This document shows, piece by piece, positions 34,666 to 44,160 of a stretch of 49,231 nt of DNA. Source of the stretch: Rhodothermales bacterium (GTDB lineage: Bacteria; Bacteroidota; Rhodothermia; Rhodothermales; Bin80); the NCBI GenBank assembly GCA_022821385.1, contig JAJEDR010000080.1, positions 1-49,231 on the forward strand. Direction: 5' to 3'. The translations under genes and the position numbers were made by a program. Under the pieces are notes generated by a model, which was not told where the DNA came from, searched no databases, and saw only the letters and a list, made by a program, of their open reading frames with translations. How positions within the stretch are numbered: the stretch's first letter is position 1; each line of letters opens with the position of its first letter.

Positions 34666-34891
34666 AAAACTGCCAACGGAGGTTTAATCAGCTGGTAGTG
34701 ACGTTGGGCCACATGATGGAGGACACAGTGAAGAATATGCACGGGCCGACCACTGCGACTCGACAGTTGGCTAGACCAAAATACGCGCTACTCCACCGAT
34801 CCGAACCTTTTGCGGGACTTTACGTCATGCTCCGTTCGTGAATGCACCTATAGGGCTGCAGCATTTGAACTGAATAGAAGACAAACTTCAG

Positions 34892-37800
34892 TTAGAAGAT
34901 CTCCCATCCTTCAAGCCACACGTTGTCGGCTGCATAGTCCATAGGCGTTTTGCCGTATCGGTCAAGCACGCCAGGATCGGCGCCCAAGTCCATCAGAATC
35001 GGAAACAGGACCGGGTTTCGCAGGGCAGCCAGATGAAGCGGAGTCCATCTGGATCTGGCACGTGCATTTACGTCCGCTCCGGCCCGCACGAGCAATTCCA
35101 CGACAGCCGGGTCAGTGCTTCCGTATACGGCCCAATAGAGTGGGGTTGCGCCGGGTCCGTAGGTGTAGTCCAAATCACCGCGGGCGTTTACGTCAGCACC
35201 GCCTGCAATGAGCGCGGCAACTACAGCAGCCGCGGCGTGTCCCATGACGGCCTCGTGCAAGGGCGTCCGGATTCCTGAGTCCTCCGTCAATAGAATGGCT
35301 CCTCCCCAAGGGTTAAGAATAACCGCTTTCGCGTACTTCACCATGCTCTGGCGATTCGACCAAACTTCGTCACTGGCTCCCCGTGCGTTCACCTCAGCTC
35401 CTGCCGTCAGGAGCGCCGTTACAATTTCGGGGTTTCTGTTCTTGGCTGCAGCTTCGTGAAGCGGTGTTCTGCCGCCTGGGAGCAGAGCATTCACCTCCCC
35501 ATCTCGGCTCACAAGCGCTGCGATAACCGCCGGATTTGAGTTGTAGGCTGCTGCATCGTGAAGCGGCATTCGCCCACCGGCAGCGACTACATTCACGTTG
35601 GCTCCGGCGTCCAGCAATGCGAGGACGATTCCCGGATGCTCATTGCGAGCGGCCTCGTGCAATGGCGTGACATCCAACGTGGTATAAACCCTGAGCCCCA
35701 GAACCGATGCGGTTGCCCAGGCCTCCACGTCGGCACCAGCCGCAACCAATTCAGCAATCACGGAGGGTTCGCTGTTGTCCCGGGCGGCGTAATGAAGAGG
35801 CGTGTAGTTGTCCGCGTTCCGTGCGTTCACGTCCAAGCCAGCATCTACGAGCAGCTTGATTACCGTGGGATCCCTGGTCCACGCCGCTGCCACATGGAGC
35901 GGGGTCGAACTGGACCCGTACGATACTAACTGCCCTGAGTGGTTTCTTACCTGATTATACTGAATCTCGGCCGTAACCTCCGCACCGGACTCAATGCATC
36001 GGGCTACGATTTCGGCCGTTGCAAGGTGGAAGAACACGGGACTTGGCCATTTTTTGCAGTTCGCTGGATCAGCCGCTACTCCCGAGCTGTCTACCAGCGT
36101 CGGATCCGCCTCTAGTTCCAGCAACTGAGCCACCGCAGCCGGATTTCCCCCCCGTACCGCAGTGTGCAGTGGAGTCTCACCACTTGCGTCGCGTGCGTTT
36201 ACATCAGCTCCGGCACCTACCAGCAACTGAATCATGGCGGGATACCCCCAGCGCCCAGAGGCCGAATGCAGCGGTGTCTCACCCGAATCCTGGCGTGCAT
36301 TTGCGTCCGCGCCAGCGTCCATTAGTATCATCGCCGTGGCTCGATTGTCGAAATGTGCCCCCGCAGCAACGTGCAATGGCGTGATGCCAATTCGGTAACG
36401 CGCGTTCACGTCGGCACCGCCATCCAGCAAAGCCATCGCAGCATCCGGCAACGCAACTGATCGGCGGGAACCACTCGCAACGCTATGGAGAGAAGTATAT
36501 GCACCCGGATGACGTACGGTGGCATTGACTCCGGCTCCGAGCAGCACTGCTATAGCGTCCGGGAGAAAATGGTTATTCCATTCTTGTTGACCAACTAGGG
36601 TAAGCAATGGCGTCTCCCCAATGTAGTCAACTGAATTGAACCACATTCCGTCCGTCAGGCACTTTTTGAGCCGACCAACCGGCGCGACCGCAAACAAATC
36701 ATGGTTCGTCCAATCGCAAACCGGAAAAGCTGGGGGTGTTATCGTTACGAAACCAGGTTCGGGGAGCGCTCCCAATTCCAGAAGCTTGTTCACGAGCCGG
36801 ATATTTCCACGTCTTGACACGCTCTGGAGCGCTGTCATGCCTTGATCGTTACGCGCATCTATGTCCGCTCCAGCACGAACAAGCATAGCGACGATCGCTG
36901 TGTCATGTTCGTACACAGCAAAACCCTCGGGACCATCCCCCGTTACAAGCTTCGGGGGTGTGTTGAAAGAATGGGCCCACCCCCTCGACCACCTTGCCCT
37001 CGTGCTAATTCCCACACGATGCAAGGGCGTATCACCGCCCTCGGTCCGTGCATTGACGTCGGCACCCGCGTCCAGTAGCGCCCGAACGGTAGCTTGATTT
37101 ATCTCAGCGGATGCAATATGTAAGGGAGTCGTACCCATGGTGTCTGGAGCGTTGACCTCCGCACCACCGGCCAGAAGTGCGTGAATTAGCGAGAGGCCGT
37201 CATCATGACGGGCCAACAGGTGAAGCGGGGTTTCGCCGTTTTCCGCGCGCGCATTTACGTCTGCTCCCGCCTCAATCAGTGCTTCTATCACGGGCGCCGT
37301 GGCCTTCATCCAGTCCCTCGCAGCGAAGTGCAGTGGAGTCCATCCGTTCAAGTCCTTCGCGGTCGGATCCGCCCCCCGTTCCAGCAACCAAGCAATGCGC
37401 TCCCTGGCACTTGATCGCAATGAAGATCGCATTGCAACGTGTAGCGGAGTCTGGTTCGACGCGTTGAGCGCATTCACATCCGCACCGGCGTCCATGAGAA
37501 ACTTGACGGTGGCATCGCGCCCAGAACGAAGTGCCCAGTGCAACGGGGTGTCGCCATCTCTATCCCGCGCTTCCAATTCCGCTCCGTGTTCAAGAAGTAC
37601 GCTGGCATATTCACGCTTATCATTCGTTGTTGCCCGGTGTAGCGGAGTCGCGTCACGCTCGTCCTTAGCTTCTACGTCCGCGCCCGCCTCAAGCAACATA
37701 ACCGCAGTCGTAACATCGCCCCAATTAGCCAATCGGTGCAGCGGCGTCATCTTGTGCTTATCCCGTTCATTAGGATTCGCCCCCGCGTCCAACAGCAGAG

Positions 37801-40063
37801 CCAACGCGTCGTGATGGGCCTGCCGCGACCCTTCTCCGATCACCAGATCCAGTGGAAACACACCATCGGGATTGCGAGCATTGATATCCATACCAGATGC
37901 TATGCATTCACGGAGCCCTTCAAAGTCAATGTATTCACGGAACAACCGAGAATACCAATTCTCGCAATTGCGAGGCTCTGAAGTCATGCTTCGGTCATTG
38001 TGCGCCATCGGATCAGCACCCAGCTCCAAAAGCATTGAAACCACGGAATTGTGGTTGTGCCATGCGATATGCAAGGGAGTATTTCCCATATGATCTTTGG
38101 CGTTCACATTGGCTCCGGCCGCCACCAGTGCAGCAATCAAGGATGCATTCTCGTATTCAGCCGCCTCGTGCAAGGGTGTGCGCCCCCTGAAATCGCGAGC
38201 ATTCACGTCTGCACCAGTCGCCAGAATGATATCAAGCGCATCAGTGCCGGAGACCGAGTACAGATGCAAGGGCGTTCGACCCCATGAATCCGTCAGATCC
38301 ACGTCGGCACCGGCCGCCAGAAGCGCCATAACAACATCTTCACCCCGCATCCCGAAAAGCGGCGTCGCGCCCTTCCAGTCCCGGGCATTGACATCTGCTC
38401 CGACTTCCAATAGCGCGGCTACCGCCGCAGTATCATACGCGATGTGCAATGGGGTCTCGCTGTTGTGGCTTCGAACATTGACGTCCGCGCCCGCCTCCAG
38501 CAGCAGGGAGAGGATCGCTGGACTACCTACAGCCCTCCGTTCATGCAACGGAGTCCTGCCCCATTGGTCGCCCGCGTTGGCATCTGCACCCACCTCCAGC
38601 AGGAAGGCTACAACAGACGAATCTGCGTCCCACGCCGCCCGATGCAGGAGCGTTGCGCCATATTCATCGCGTGCGTTGATGTCTTGGCCGGCAGCCAAGC
38701 AGGCAGCCATTTGTTCAGGGTTGGCCGTTCTCAGGAATCCTTCGGTGCCCCAGTTTTCGCAGAGGGTGGGATCAGCCACCACACCAGCATTATTCCGCGC
38801 ATGGGGATCCGCCCCAAGATCCAGCAGCTGCTGCACCACGCTGCGGCGCGAACTCAACCGAGAAGGTCTCTCCCGCACGGCATGCAGAGGCGTGTTACCA
38901 GCGTCGTCGCGTGCATTCACGTCGGCCCCTGCCGCCACCAGTGCAGCTAAAATGGATTCTTCGCCGTTTTCAGCAGCTTCATGGAGCGCAGTCTGTCCAT
39001 CCCGCGCCCGAGCGTGCACATCCGTCCCGGCTTCAGCCAGGAGCACAACAGTGGCTGGATCATCCCCCCATTTTGCCGCTTGATGTAACGGTGTCCTGTC
39101 GTCGTGGTCCCGTGCATGCGAGTTTGCCCCCGCGGCTAGCAAGGCAGCAACGAGCGCAGAAGGACCTCGACCAGCTGCCGTATGCAAGGGAGTCATTCCT
39201 CTTCCGGCGCGAGCATTCACGTCTGCGCCCGCAGCCACCAGCGAAGCAACGAACGCCGGGTGGCGATTAATATGCAGTAGGGTGCTATTGTTTCGATCGC
39301 GCGCATCTATATCCGCACCTGCTGCCAAAAACATAGAAACAAAGGAGCGCCTGGGAGGTGAGGAGGATGAGAACAGTGCGTGAAGCGGAGAACTGCCCCA
39401 GTCGTCACGGGAGTTCACTTCCGCGCCTGCGGCCAACAGCGCGGCCACGACAGATTCTTCGTTATATGTAGACAATGCAGCATGGAGCGGCGTCTTGCCT
39501 CTGCGGTCTCGAGCCTCCAAGTCGACACCCGCAGTCAAGAGAAGATGTATCGCAGCAGGATATCGCAGTGCTTCGTGTAGAGGGGTTCGCAAATTGTCAT
39601 CTCGCGCATCTGGATTTGCCCCAGCCTCCAGAAGCACATGGATCATGACTGTGTCCCCTCTCCCTGCCGCCGAGTGCAGCGGGGTCTGGCCCCTATTGGC
39701 TAGAGCATTTATGTCTGCTCCAGATTCCAGCAACGCCTTCACCATGGTGAGAATATTGTTGCCAACCGCAGTATGCAGAGAAGTGTTGCCGTAGGAGTCC
39801 CTGGCATTGAGATCTGCGCCAGCAGCAACAAGTGCAGCGATAACGTCTGACCTTGAACTCGATTCCACTGCCTCGTGTAGCGGTGTTCTACCATTCTCGT
39901 TCCGTGTATTCACATCTGCCCCAGCCTCGAGACAGTTCACGACCTGCTTGGCTGAGGCGGACGAAAAGAAGTGCCGAGAAGCCCAGTCCTCGCAGGCTAC
40001 CTGACTTGCAGCAGGAGACGCGCAGAGAAGACCAAGGGCTGTGACCAGAATGAACGGCTTCAT
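34892..40063 (-). CDS. Giant exported ankyrin-repeat protein with five CxxW-capped modules
   Basis: The 1,723-residue protein begins with a signal peptide (KPFILVTALGLLCASPAASQ) and is otherwise ankyrin repeats of the GADVNARD...G.TPLH.AA type, about 33 residues each. Five times the array is interrupted by the same opening segment C-x(1,2)-W-x16-C. The first Cys of each copy is at residues 24, 435, 700, 1116 and 1336. Examples are CEDWASRHFFSSASAKQVVNC, CENWGTEGF and CKKWPSPVFF. Before each later copy an LGADP-type repeat loses its pattern. Each pair of cysteines could form a disulfide in the periplasm. It probably binds other proteins; partner unknown. No membrane anchor or sorting domain is visible. 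Confidence 0.93.
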   Translation of the reverse strand: MKPFILVTALGLLCASPAASQVACEDWASRHFFSSASAKQVVNCLEAGADVNTRNENGRTPLHEAVESSSRSDVIAALVAAGADLNARDSYGNTSLHTAVGNNILTMVKALLESGADINALANRGQTPLHSAAGRGDTVMIHVLLEAGANPDARDDNLRTPLHEALRYPAAIHLLLTAGVDLEARDRRGKTPLHAALSTYNEESVVAALLAAGAEVNSRDDWGSSPLHALFSSSSPPRRSFVSMFLAAGADIDARDRNNSTLLHINRHPAFVASLVAAGADVNARAGRGMTPLHTAAGRGPSALVAALLAAGANSHARDHDDRTPLHQAAKWGDDPATVVLLAEAGTDVHARARDGQTALHEAAENGEESILAALVAAGADVNARDDAGNTPLHAVRERPSRLSSRRSVVQQLLDLGADPHARNNAGVVADPTLCENWGTEGFLRTANPEQMAACLAAGQDINARDEYGATLLHRAAWDADSSVVAFLLEVGADANAGDQWGRTPLHERRAVGSPAILSLLLEAGADVNVRSHNSETPLHIAYDTAAVAALLEVGADVNARDWKGATPLFGMRGEDVVMALLAAGADVDLTDSWGRTPLHLYSVSGTDALDIILATGADVNARDFRGRTPLHEAAEYENASLIAALVAAGANVNAKDHMGNTPLHIAWHNHNSVVSMLLELGADPMAHNDRSMTSEPRNCENWYSRLFREYIDFEGLRECIASGMDINARNPDGVFPLDLVIGEGSRQAHHDALALLLDAGANPNERDKHKMTPLHRLANWGDVTTAVMLLEAGADVEAKDERDATPLHRATTNDKREYASVLLEHGAELEARDRDGDTPLHWALRSGRDATVKFLMDAGADVNALNASNQTPLHVAMRSSLRSSARERIAWLLERGADPTAKDLNGWTPLHFAARDWMKATAPVIEALIEAGADVNARAENGETPLHLLARHDDGLSLIHALLAGGAEVNAPDTMGTTPLHIASAEINQATVRALLDAGADVNARTEGGDTPLHRVGISTRARWSRGWAHSFNTPPKLVTGDGPEGFAVYEHDTAIVAMLVRAGADIDARNDQGMTALQSVSRRGNIRLVNKLLELGALPEPGFVTITPPAFPVCDWTNHDLFAVAPVGRLKKCLTDGMWFNSVDYIGETPLLTLVGQQEWNNHFLPDAIAVLLGAGVNATVRHPGAYTSLHSVASGSRRSVALPDAAMALLDGGADVNARYRIGITPLHVAAGAHFDNRATAMILMDAGADANARQDSGETPLHSASGRWGYPAMIQLLVGAGADVNARDASGETPLHTAVRGGNPAAVAQLLELEADPTLVDSSGVAADPANCKKWPSPVFFHLATAEIVARCIESGAEVTAEIQYNQVRNHSGQLVSYGSSSTPLHVAAAWTRDPTVIKLLVDAGLDVNARNADNYTPLHYAARDNSEPSVIAELVAAGADVEAWATASVLGLRVYTTLDVTPLHEAARNEHPGIVLALLDAGANVNVVAAGGRMPLHDAAAYNSNPAVIAALVSRDGEVNALLPGGRTPLHEAAAKNRNPEIVTALLTAGAEVNARGASDEVWSNRQSMVKYAKAVILNPWGGAILLTEDSGIRTPLHEAVMGHAAAAVVAALIAGGADVNARGDLDYTYGPGATPLYWAVYGSTDPAVVELLVRAGADVNARARSRWTPLHLAALRNPVLFPILMDLGADPGVLDRYGKTPMDYAADNVWLEGWEIF

Positions 40064-41032
40064 CGCCTTTTTTGCGTTAATTCTGCAACTCGCAATTTAT
40101 TTCGACCACCCCTATTATTCATCACCACCTTGCCACACATGTTGCAACGTGAACAGTTGGATACGGTTCAGTCAGGGTGGCAAGGTGTGGAGTGAAAAGT
40201 GCGGTGTCGCCTTGGCCATGAAGGCCGCAAACGAGGCCACATACGCAAACCTATGCGCTTGACCGGGGAAAATCCCGAGGATGCGCATACCGTGTGTGCA
40301 GTCCCATCCCATACGATATTTTCTTTGAATTGACTGGGAATTATGTACTTGAACAGAGCTTAATCCGTTTGTTCTTATTCATCGAACAGGTTCATCATAA
40401 CTTATATTCTATCGACCTTAATCGCTGGAAGAACACTTCATTTGACCAAAATTACTCAGAAACGACACCTGACCAGCATGGCAGAGATTTTTCCCGGGCA
40501 GCCTGCATCGCTGGTCCGAAGGTATCCCGAGAATCAGCCTTATTTTCAAGAACGAGAATCATGAATGAGGTTTCCATTGGGCTTGTTGCATCACTAAGTC
40601 AATTTTATGAATCCCGCTAACCTGCCAAATCCCTTCTCACATCCGGTGGAAGGCTACAACATCAGCAGTGGCAGTGGCAGAAGTGCCAAATAATTTGACC
40701 ATGATTTTGGATATTGCATGGCGCGTTTGATCAAACCCAGGTAGCACAGAATCCCATTCGGCCATGAATAATTATGACTCCGATCAGTCGCCCCGTATTC
40801 CGGCAGTCCCGACTGTCCTATGAACTTTGATCTTTTCCCCTCCACGTCTCCCGACAATAATTGGAGTTGGAAACCTCGGAGATAGAACCCAATAACGTGG
40901 CAGTAGGTGTTCCGAATGGAAGAAACAGAAGAGGTGTTTAGATTCGATAGCACCGAGCCAATACACTTATTGCTAAATCCATTAAATTCACAACCAGCTG
41001 TTCCAGGACGACCTTTACTTACATTATTGACT
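40064..41032. other. Long intergenic interval upstream of the ankyrin and isomerase genes
   Basis: These 969 bases hold the promoters of two divergent genes. A plus-strand frame (40294-40620) lacks any recognisable family and has unlikely composition. An interrupted hairpin lies at 40252-40289. No tRNA or coding signal was found in the remainder. Confidence 0.45.
40252..40289. promoter_or_regulatory. Two-part inverted repeat upstream of the ankyrin gene
   Basis: Outer arms tatgcgc (40252-40258) and gcgcata (40283-40289) enclose an inner pair cggg/cccg (40264-40267 and 40274-40277), with a symmetrical internal loop. It lies about 190 bases before the ankyrin start on that strand. It could be an operator or RNA structure; chance is possible. 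Confidence 0.3.
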
Positions 41033-42007
41033 ATGATCACCCGAAGGGACTTTATCAAATTAGGAGCTGCAATGCCTGTTGGCATTGCGCTCAGGACACT
41101 ACCCGTTCGCCAGGTGCGAACCCAATCGCAGATTGAACGTGTAGGCGTGGGCTTGTTTACGATTCCGAAATTATTGGAGGAGGATTTTTCTGGCACTATG
41201 GCAAGACTGGCCACCATCGGCTATAAGGAAGTCGAATTGTTTGGCCCCTACCCCTACACCGTGCCGGAGACAGTGGCTTCCTGGGAACCTATAGCCAAAT
41301 CCATCGGTCTCTCCCAGAGCGGCTATTATGGGCATACTCCACGGCAGGTCCGCGACATTTTGGATGCCAACGGCCTTACCTCACCTTCTATGCATATTGA
41401 TCTCGGGACCCTCCAAACCCGGCTGGACGAAGTGGCCGAGGCTGCGCAGACGCTGGGACACAAATATGCCGGTATCGCGGCCATCCCACCAGAGCTGCGC
41501 ACCAACCTGGATGATTACCGGCGAATTGCCGATACCTTCAATGAAATCGGTCTGGCCATGAAGGAGGTAGGTCTCCAGTTTCTATACCACAACCATGGCT
41601 ACGGGCTTGTGGAATTGGAAGGCAACATTCCGTTCAATCTGATCCTAGACCGCACGGATCCAGAACTGGTTGTCATGGAAATGGACGTCTTCTGGATGAC
41701 GGCGGGACGGGCCGATCCGGTGGAATATCTGAATGCCTATCCTGGTCGCTTTAGGCTTATGCACATCAAGGATATGATCGAGCTAGTCCGATTTGAGGGT
41801 GACGGGGGCGATCCGTCCCAGTGGATACCACTTTTTCCCAACATGGCGGATGCCGGTGGAGGAGTGCTGGATCTTGACGAGATCCTTAAAGTGGCATCCA
41901 TGACCGGAGTGGAGCACTTCTATCTGGAGCGTGATCTGGCTCCCGACCCCGATCAGACGCTCAAAGCCAGTTATGAATACCTGTCGTCGATCGCTCCTGC
42001 AGAATAA
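41033..42007 (+). CDS. Tat-exported sugar phosphate isomerase/epimerase-like protein
   Basis: From ATG 41033 the 324-residue protein starts ITRRDFIKLGAAMPVGIAL, a twin-arginine signal with RRDFIK followed by a hydrophobic stretch. The frame is open 42 codons further upstream, but that lead would bury the Tat signal. The mature part is a xylose-isomerase-like TIM barrel: YKEVELFGPY, MHIDLGTLQTRLDEVAEAAQTLGHKY, LQFLYHNHGYGLVELEGN, LVVMEMDVFWMTAGRADPVEYLNAYPGRFRLMHIKD and VEHFYLERD. Conserved acidic and His residues suit metal binding. A broken second copy lies at 43994-46005. A sugar or inositol substrate is likely but not defined. Confidence 0.88.
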   Translation: MITRRDFIKLGAAMPVGIALRTLPVRQVRTQSQIERVGVGLFTIPKLLEEDFSGTMARLATIGYKEVELFGPYPYTVPETVASWEPIAKSIGLSQSGYYGHTPRQVRDILDANGLTSPSMHIDLGTLQTRLDEVAEAAQTLGHKYAGIAAIPPELRTNLDDYRRIADTFNEIGLAMKEVGLQFLYHNHGYGLVELEGNIPFNLILDRTDPELVVMEMDVFWMTAGRADPVEYLNAYPGRFRLMHIKDMIELVRFEGDGGDPSQWIPLFPNMADAGGGVLDLDEILKVASMTGVEHFYLERDLAPDPDQTLKASYEYLSSIAPAE

Positions 42008-42419
42008 CGGCGGACCCTGGCCTTCCAAGGAGATGGATGCCCAATGCTGCACGTGGACAACCCATTGATCACCCCCAACATGCGTGCCTGAGTCATGGCT
42101 GATGGAGAAGCGCTTGGCACGGTAGGAGAATCCACGAAATTTTCTTGCGCAAATCGGCATCTTCCCGATGAATGCGCGTTTACAGATCGTGGCAGCTCCA
42201 CAATAACCCGAATCATGCGTTTCCGTCCTTCGGGAACCACTACTCGTATACCAGACTGATTGGCCATCGAAGCCGCCAAGTCGCTACTCCATAAGTCAAG
42301 TTGAACATTCCGATACAAATTACGGGAATCATAGCGCCCCATGATTTCTTACTTCTTTTGAATGGAAAGTCCTACCATACCTGCATGACAGGATCCAACC
42401 ACGGGCGATATCCACGAAT
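42008..42419. other. Interval with uncertain coding traces
   Basis: Just after the isomerase stop, the first ~40 bases are duplicated after the broken copy (46006-46047). The rest contains a minus-strand frame (to 42342) with protein-like composition but no family I can name. It adjoins the IS110 relic and may include its worn end. Confidence 0.4.
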
Positions 42420-43226
42420 TCGGTTACATTTTGCCACAGAAGATCCTGGGAAGGGCTCCCGGGAAAATCACAATTCTCGAAGACCAACTGCATGCCAGTA
42501 ATCAATCTAATCCCCCGAAACCCCTACAGGGTCTGAACGGATTCTTGAAACCTGGGCAATGCGGCTGGCTCGCCAATCGATTGCTCAACCTCCCGACTCT
42601 GAGACTCCATAAAATTAATCCCCGCCAGGCGACTGCGCAGTGCACGCTCATCGTTGAGCTCGTCCAGCTTCACCTGATTCATCCACACCATAAATTTTCT
42701 TTCTCCAATCTTTTCACGCATTGTAGGTCTGCCCCCGGGTTTGCAACAGATGGATCACACACATCTTGCTTTGGTGGTCGATTTTGACCAACCCCTCGCG
42801 ACTACGCACGAGCGCCCGAGCTGCCTCAAATTGCCGATCCGGAACAAAGCATTCCGTCAGTAAACCAGCAGCAAATTACTCGGCTAACCTTCGGGAATCC
42901 CGGATATCCGTTTTAATCCGATCCCCAGGACAGCGAAGTATGGATCCCGGCGCAATCACCGAACAATCTATGCCTAACTCCTGGAGTTGGTGATACAGCA
43001 CATATCCACAAGAGGACTCTTCATAACAACTGCGGAACTCGCCGTAGTTGCTATGAATATGTTCAACGAAGTTGCGAAACTTATTTGGCTTGTGTGTGGA
43101 AAACTCCGTTTCGTAACAGATTCAACGCCGATCTCCGCCATATATACATGCTGAAACAGTATCTCGATGAACATCCTGACCGGCGTAGTAACGGATCCCG
43201 GAAGAGGGAAAAGGTTGAAGTTTCAT
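42420..43226 (-). pseudogene. IS110-family transposase, inactivated
   Basis: From ATG 43226 the minus strand reads SGIRYYAGQDVHRDTVSACIYGGD, the start of the IS110 DEDD domain, then a stop. It continues with NFVEHIHSNYGEFRSCYEES, CGYVLYHQLQELGIDCSVIAP and DRIKTDIRDSRRLAE (DEDD acidic residues). Another stop is followed by FVPDRQFEAARALVRSREGLVK and a C-terminal part with GFRGIRLITGMQLV. Multiple stops and frame changes make it non-functional. The far end is worn, so the 42420 boundary is approximate. Confidence 0.82.
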
Positions 43227-43286
43227 AGCCAGTAAAGGTCTGGCTAAGTACCGGAGAATAAGGTCCGGCGAGGAAGCCTCCATACA

Positions 43287-43966
43287 ATGATATCTATACC
43301 AGGCTGTGCCGAGTTGTCCACGGAGAATACCGGGGCTATTGAAGGCCTGCTGCTGCGCATGATCCGGCAGGGGTTGCGTACGTTCGGGGGATCTTATTCG
43401 TGGTTGACGGCGCCAAGGGCACTCACAGTGCGATTACAGCAGTCTTTGGCGACTGAACACAGATCTAGTGGTGCACGCAGCATAAGCGCGAGAACATCAA
43501 AGGACATCTGCGTGGCGAGAAAAAGAGTTCGATCGAACGGAAGCTCGATGAGGCCTACTTTGGAACGCAACCGTCCAGCGAAGCAATGCAGGAGCTGGAG
43601 GCCATTCAGGAACAATCAAAAAAATGGATATACGGAGGCGGCCAACAGCCTGGGCCAAGGATTGGAGGATGCGTTAACGCTCCATCGTTTGGGCGTGCAT
43701 GCGGAATTGCGTTCCTATTTACGAACCACAAACAACATGGAAAGTCTCAATGCCACGATCAAAGAGCCTTACCGAAAAATCCGATGGTGAACGAGCTCCA
43801 AACAATGTCGTCGCTGGGCCGTCATGGGCCTGCGGAAGGTGGAAACCAATGTGCTTAATCTCCCCCTTACAAAGGATTTGGCAAAGTAGCAAAGAGCCCT
43901 CCAGGAACAAGAATCATAGCGAAGAATATGCCCAATTCCCGTCAGTTGGCAAGATCAAGTTTCAAT
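43287..43966 (+). pseudogene. IS256-family (mutator-type) transposase, 3' part, inactivated
   Basis: Pieces in different frames read AELSTENTGAIEGLLLRMIRQGLRTFGG, LFVVDGAKGTHSAITAVFGD, KRENIKGHLRGEKKSSIERKLDEAYFG, then ANSLGQGLEDALTLHRLGVHAELRSYLRTTNNMESLNATIKE. These are typical of the C-terminal half of IS256-family transposases. The N-terminal half is absent. Frame changes occur near 43385, 43450 and 43615. It lies 60 bases from the IS110 relic. Confidence 0.82.
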
Positions 43967-43993
43967 AAGGATTGAGACTTGCCCTCGGCCCTG

Positions 43994-44070
43994 CGTTTAC
44001 TTGCATTATTGGCCATGATCACCCGAAGGGACATTATTAGATTAGCCGCTGCAATGCCGATTGGTATTGA
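43994..44070 (+). pseudogene. 5' remnant of the second isomerase copy
   Basis: The 77 bases aligned with 41012-41088 and encode ITRRDIIRLAAAMPIGIE from ATG 44015, matching ITRRDFIKLGAAMPVGIA of the intact gene. Similarity stops sharply after IGIE. The 3' remnant of the same gene is at 45793-46005. Confidence 0.82.
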
Positions 44071-44160
44071 AGCGGGCGGGTCGGCGACGTGCTGGAGGCG
44101 ATTTTCGAGGATGGGCCAGCCGGTCAAATCCCCTTAGAGGCGAAGTCGAGAACGAGAACC

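Noticed and set aside
38097..39083. 328-residue plus-strand open frame opposite the ankyrin gene
   Set aside because: It is a mirror of the repeated ankyrin coding sequence; similar long antisense frames recur throughout the gene with Ser/Ala/Pro-rich composition and no family signature.
34892..40063. CRISPR-like or satellite repeat array
   Set aside because: The DNA periodicity of about 99 bases is explained by 33-residue ankyrin repeats in one open frame, and units vary at synonymous sites.
40294..40620. 108-residue plus-strand frame between ankyrin and isomerase genes
   Set aside because: Composition is unlike the other genes, no start signal or family, and no conserved context.
41971..42342. 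123-residue minus-strand open frame after the isomerase gene
   Set aside because: Its last third is antisense to the isomerase 3' end, and no family could be recognised in the remainder.
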